A stretch of 6,879 nt of DNA from an uncultured Pseudoflavonifractor sp. (GTDB lineage Bacteria; Bacillota; Clostridia; Oscillospirales; Oscillospiraceae). The stretch covers positions 1 through 6,879 of the forward strand of contig CAJFTA010000082.1 in assembly GCA_904419835.1 (NCBI GenBank). The letters are read 5' to 3'. The position numbers were made by a program, and so were the translations under genes. How positions within the stretch are numbered: the stretch's first letter is position 1; every line of letters starts with the position of its first letter. Below the pieces are notes generated by a model that worked only from the letters and a program-made list of their open reading frames with translations, had not been told where the DNA came from and did no database searches. This document shows positions 5,217-6,879 of the stretch, one piece after another.

Positions 5217-6413
5217 ATGAACTGGAAAAAATGCCTGCTCTCCCTGCTGTGCGCCGCCGCCATTGTGCTGGGGATCTCCCTGTCCGGCGCCCGGGCGGCC
5301 GAGGGCAGGATTACCATTCTGGCCCTTAACGACCAGGTAATCACCCCTATCAGCTCCACAAATATGCCCATCCAGGTGGGCGGCACCTACTATCTCCCCT
5401 ATACGGTGTTTGACCCCAATGTGGTGGACGTGGACCTGGGCGTCAAGTACTCCCTGCGGGACAATGTCCTGACCCTCTACACCAAGCAGGCGCTGCTGAA
5501 ATACGACCTGAACGCCGGCACCTGCGAGGACCGGGACGGCAACACCGGGTACACCCGGGCCGTTGTCCGGGGCAGCATGATCTATGTCTCCATGCCCAGC
5601 GTATGCTCCTTTTTCGGCATCCAGTCCTATCAGGAGGCCACGGCCTACGGCCAGGTCATCCGCCTGACCACCTCCAGCGCGGTGCTCTCCGACCGGGATT
5701 TCATGGACTCTGCCCTGTCCACCTCCATTGCCGACGCCTATAAAAAGTACTGGCAGGCCCAGGAGAGCCTGAACCCCTCTCCGTCCCCCTCCCAGCCGGC
5801 GTCTCCCTCCCCGTCGGTCCCCACGCCCTCTCCCTCGCCGTCCCCCACGGACACGGACAGCGGGGACAAGCGGCATGTGACGGTCTCCCTGGCCTTCCGC
5901 CACACCGACGGGACGGGGCTGGCCGATATCCTGGACCTCTTGGCCCAGGAGAACCTCTCCGCCCTCTTCTTCCTGCCGCCGGACGCCGTTGGGGACAGCG
6001 CCGCCCTCATCCGCCGCATGGTGGGGGCGGGGCACGGCGTGGGGCTGTCGGTGGCGGGCGGGCCTGCCGCCGATGCCGCCCAGCTGCTCTCCGAGGGGAA
6101 CCGGCTGCTGGAGCTGGCCACCCATATGAACACCCGCACCGTCCTGGTGGAGAACGGGGACGACGGCACCATCGCCGCCCTGGAGGCGGACGGCTGGTCG
6201 GCCTGGGTGGGCAACGTGTCCCCGCCCGAGTCCTCCTCCGTCTCTTACAGCGCGTCGTCGGTGCTCCGCAGCGTGGACGCCAAGCGGTCCCTGGCCTATA
6301 TCACCCTGGACGACGACGCCCGCTCGGCCCAGATACTGGCCACCATTCTGCCCGCCCTTCGGGAGGACGGGTATACCTTCCGCCTGGCCGTGGGAGAGGC
6401 GCTGGACTGGTGA
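5217..6413 (+). CDS. Secreted protein: stalk domain, Ser/Pro linker, degenerate polysaccharide-deacetylase-like domain
   Basis: This 398-residue exported protein begins with a signal peptide (Lys4-Lys5, hydrophobic core 7-22, likely cut after ARA at 25-27). Residues about 30-152 resemble the beta-rich copper-amine-oxidase-N-like stalk domain of Clostridia (GGTYYLPYTVF and VRGSMIYVSMPSVCSFFGI). Residues 187-210 are a Ser/Pro linker. Residues about 220-398 follow the order of a NodB polysaccharide deacetylase: strand VTVSLAF, ILDLLAQENLSALFFLP, ALIRRMVGAGHGVGLS and an ADGWSAW-like end. The metal and catalytic residues are gone: the usual TFDDG reads AFRHT, and the HxxxH motif after GH (His273) is replaced by LSVAG. 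It may bind a cell-wall glycan rather than deacetylate it. The start at 5217 is set by GGAGGTG eight bases upstream, by the signal peptide and by the promoter. Its stop overlaps the ribosome site of the next gene, so the two are co-transcribed. Confidence 0.8.
   Translation: MNWKKCLLSLLCAAAIVLGISLSGARAAEGRITILALNDQVITPISSTNMPIQVGGTYYLPYTVFDPNVVDVDLGVKYSLRDNVLTLYTKQALLKYDLNAGTCEDRDGNTGYTRAVVRGSMIYVSMPSVCSFFGIQSYQEATAYGQVIRLTTSSAVLSDRDFMDSALSTSIADAYKKYWQAQESLNPSPSPSQPASPSPSVPTPSPSPSPTDTDSGDKRHVTVSLAFRHTDGTGLADILDLLAQENLSALFFLPPDAVGDSAALIRRMVGAGHGVGLSVAGGPAADAAQLLSEGNRLLELATHMNTRTVLVENGDDGTIAALEADGWSAWVGNVSPPESSSVSYSASSVLRSVDAKRSLAYITLDDDARSAQILATILPALREDGYTFRLAVGEALDW
5775..5846 (+). repeat. 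Pyrimidine-rich low-complexity tract coding a Ser/Pro linker
   Basis: Seventy-two bases, almost all C and T with scattered G, encode residues 187-210, mostly alternating Pro and Ser. The repeats are imperfect at the DNA level, so slippage leading to frameshifts is less likely than in a pure repeat. The peptide is an extended flexible spacer of the kind common between domains of Gram-positive surface proteins, where it may be glycosylated. Confidence 0.7.
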
Positions 6414-6425
6414 GGAGGTCTGCCC

Positions 6426-6761
6426 ATGAGAACCGTTCTGATGAATCATGCGCCCGTCCCGTCCGATGAACGTCGGGCCAGACTGCTGCGGCACCTGCTG
6501 GGCCGGATGCTGGAGCTGGAGGAGGACGGTCTGCGGGTGGACGCTCCCGACGACCCCTTTGCGTTTCACGGGCCGCTGGTGTTGGTGGCCTTTACCAGCC
6601 GGGACAACGAGGAGATGGCCCGCCGTCTGGAGGAGGAGTATCACATTTTGGTCTCCTGCGCGGATGGCGGCATCCTGCTCTGTCCCGCTCCCGGTGTCAC
6701 CTTTGAGGACATGGACTATGTCCAGGGCGCCGTGTACCAGCTGCTGCTGGAACAATCCTGA
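6426..6761 (+). CDS. Small protein of unknown function, like the small domain of fold-type I PLP enzymes
   Basis: This 111-residue soluble protein has no signal or membrane segment. It starts 12 bases after the secreted-protein stop, with AGGAGGT (6413-6419) overlapping that stop and a six-base spacer, so it is well translated and co-transcribed. I do not recognise a named family. The order helix (residues 16-34), strand (GPLVLVAFTS), helix (NEEMARRLEEEY), strand (HILVSCADGGILLCPAP), then GVTFEDMDYVQGAVYQLLLE resembles the C-terminal small domain of class-V aminotransferases and cysteine desulfurases, where a late strand is followed by an 'N-T-E-E-D-I-D' type helix. The large PLP-binding domain and its lysine are absent, so catalysis of that type is not possible. 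The similarity is judged by eye and could be convergent. A regulatory or binding role linked to the secreted protein is only a guess. Confidence 0.8.
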   Translation: MRTVLMNHAPVPSDERRARLLRHLLGRMLELEEDGLRVDAPDDPFAFHGPLVLVAFTSRDNEEMARRLEEEYHILVSCADGGILLCPAPGVTFEDMDYVQGAVYQLLLEQS

Positions 6762-6845
6762 TTTTCCACCCCGGAGCGGCTGAACAGCCCCAGATTATAC
6801 GGACAGTACAAAAAAGCCCCTGGTAGGAAATATAGAGTTTTAGTA

Positions 6846-6875
6846 GGAGAGGCGTCGCGCCAGCGGCGCCTCTCC
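6846..6875. repeat. Strong 13-bp hairpin at the right edge
   Basis: Arms 6846-6858 and 6863-6875 pair over 13 positions (one T-G wobble at 6855/6866) around the loop GCCA; the outer part is GGAGAGGCG/CGCCTCTCC. The window ends four bases later, so a T-run on the plus side cannot be judged; on the minus side no T-run follows. It lies after a comparatively AT-rich stretch (6790-6845) that holds no gene, tRNA or riboswitch I recognise. It could be a terminator for the rightward pair, part of a dispersed repeat, or the leader of the next gene. Confidence 0.5.
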
Positions 6876-6879
6876 AGTC

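Noticed and set aside
5775..5846. Ser/Pro coding tract as a CRISPR-like or phase-variable repeat
   Set aside because: The units are short, imperfect and in frame, with no spacers; it is a protein linker.
6785..6810. A minus-strand TATAAT at 6798-6793 as a leftward promoter
   Set aside because: No acceptable -35 lies 16-18 bases upstream, and it would point antisense into the end of the rightward gene.

Overview
The window is GC-rich, compactly coded bacterial chromosome. Its gene families are UBA-like/DUF4342 protein, OmpR-type regulator with HAMP kinase, stand-alone malic enzyme, and a secreted stalk plus polysaccharide-deacetylase-like protein. Together with strong Gram-positive ribosome binding sites (GGAGG-type) and sigma-A-like promoters, these suggest a high-GC member of the Clostridia, most likely an Oscillospiraceae gut anaerobe (Flavonifractor, Pseudoflavonifractor or Intestinimonas type). 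That assignment is inference from gene style, not from a marker gene.

Layout. Positions 1-142 are non-coding and hold three consecutive inverted repeats; the last looks like a rho-independent terminator pointing right, so a rightward gene probably ends just off the left edge and converges on the leftward operon. Positions 143-3743 hold a leftward operon, in transcription order: a DUF4342 membrane protein (3743-2907), an OmpR-family response regulator (2867-2184), a flavodoxin-like protein (2187-1696) and a sensor histidine kinase (1636-143). Regulator and flavodoxin overlap by four bases (ATGA). Positions 5014-3842 hold a leftward NAD(P)-dependent malic enzyme with its own sigma-A-like promoter. 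Back to back with it, a second sigma-A-like promoter with an extended -10 drives a rightward pair: a secreted two-domain protein (5217-6413) and a 111-residue protein of unknown function (6426-6761). The last 118 bases hold no gene but carry a strong 13-bp hairpin.

How the genes may work together. The leftward operon looks like a membrane signalling unit: the kinase senses something outside or in the membrane, the regulator acts on DNA, and the flavodoxin and DUF4342 proteins are likely part of the same response. A flavodoxin between regulator and kinase is the least ordinary point of the layout. Malic enzyme is central carbon metabolism (malate to pyruvate) and seems unrelated. The secreted protein has a NodB-like fold signature but has lost the residues that bind metal and catalyse deacetylation, so it is more likely a binding or structural cell-surface protein than an enzyme. 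I see no CRISPR array, phage, transposase, tRNA or rRNA, and no clear sign of a wholly new defence or mobile system. The most interesting items are the flavodoxin-containing two-component operon, the degenerate deacetylase, the orphan small domain next to it, and the hairpin cluster at the left edge.
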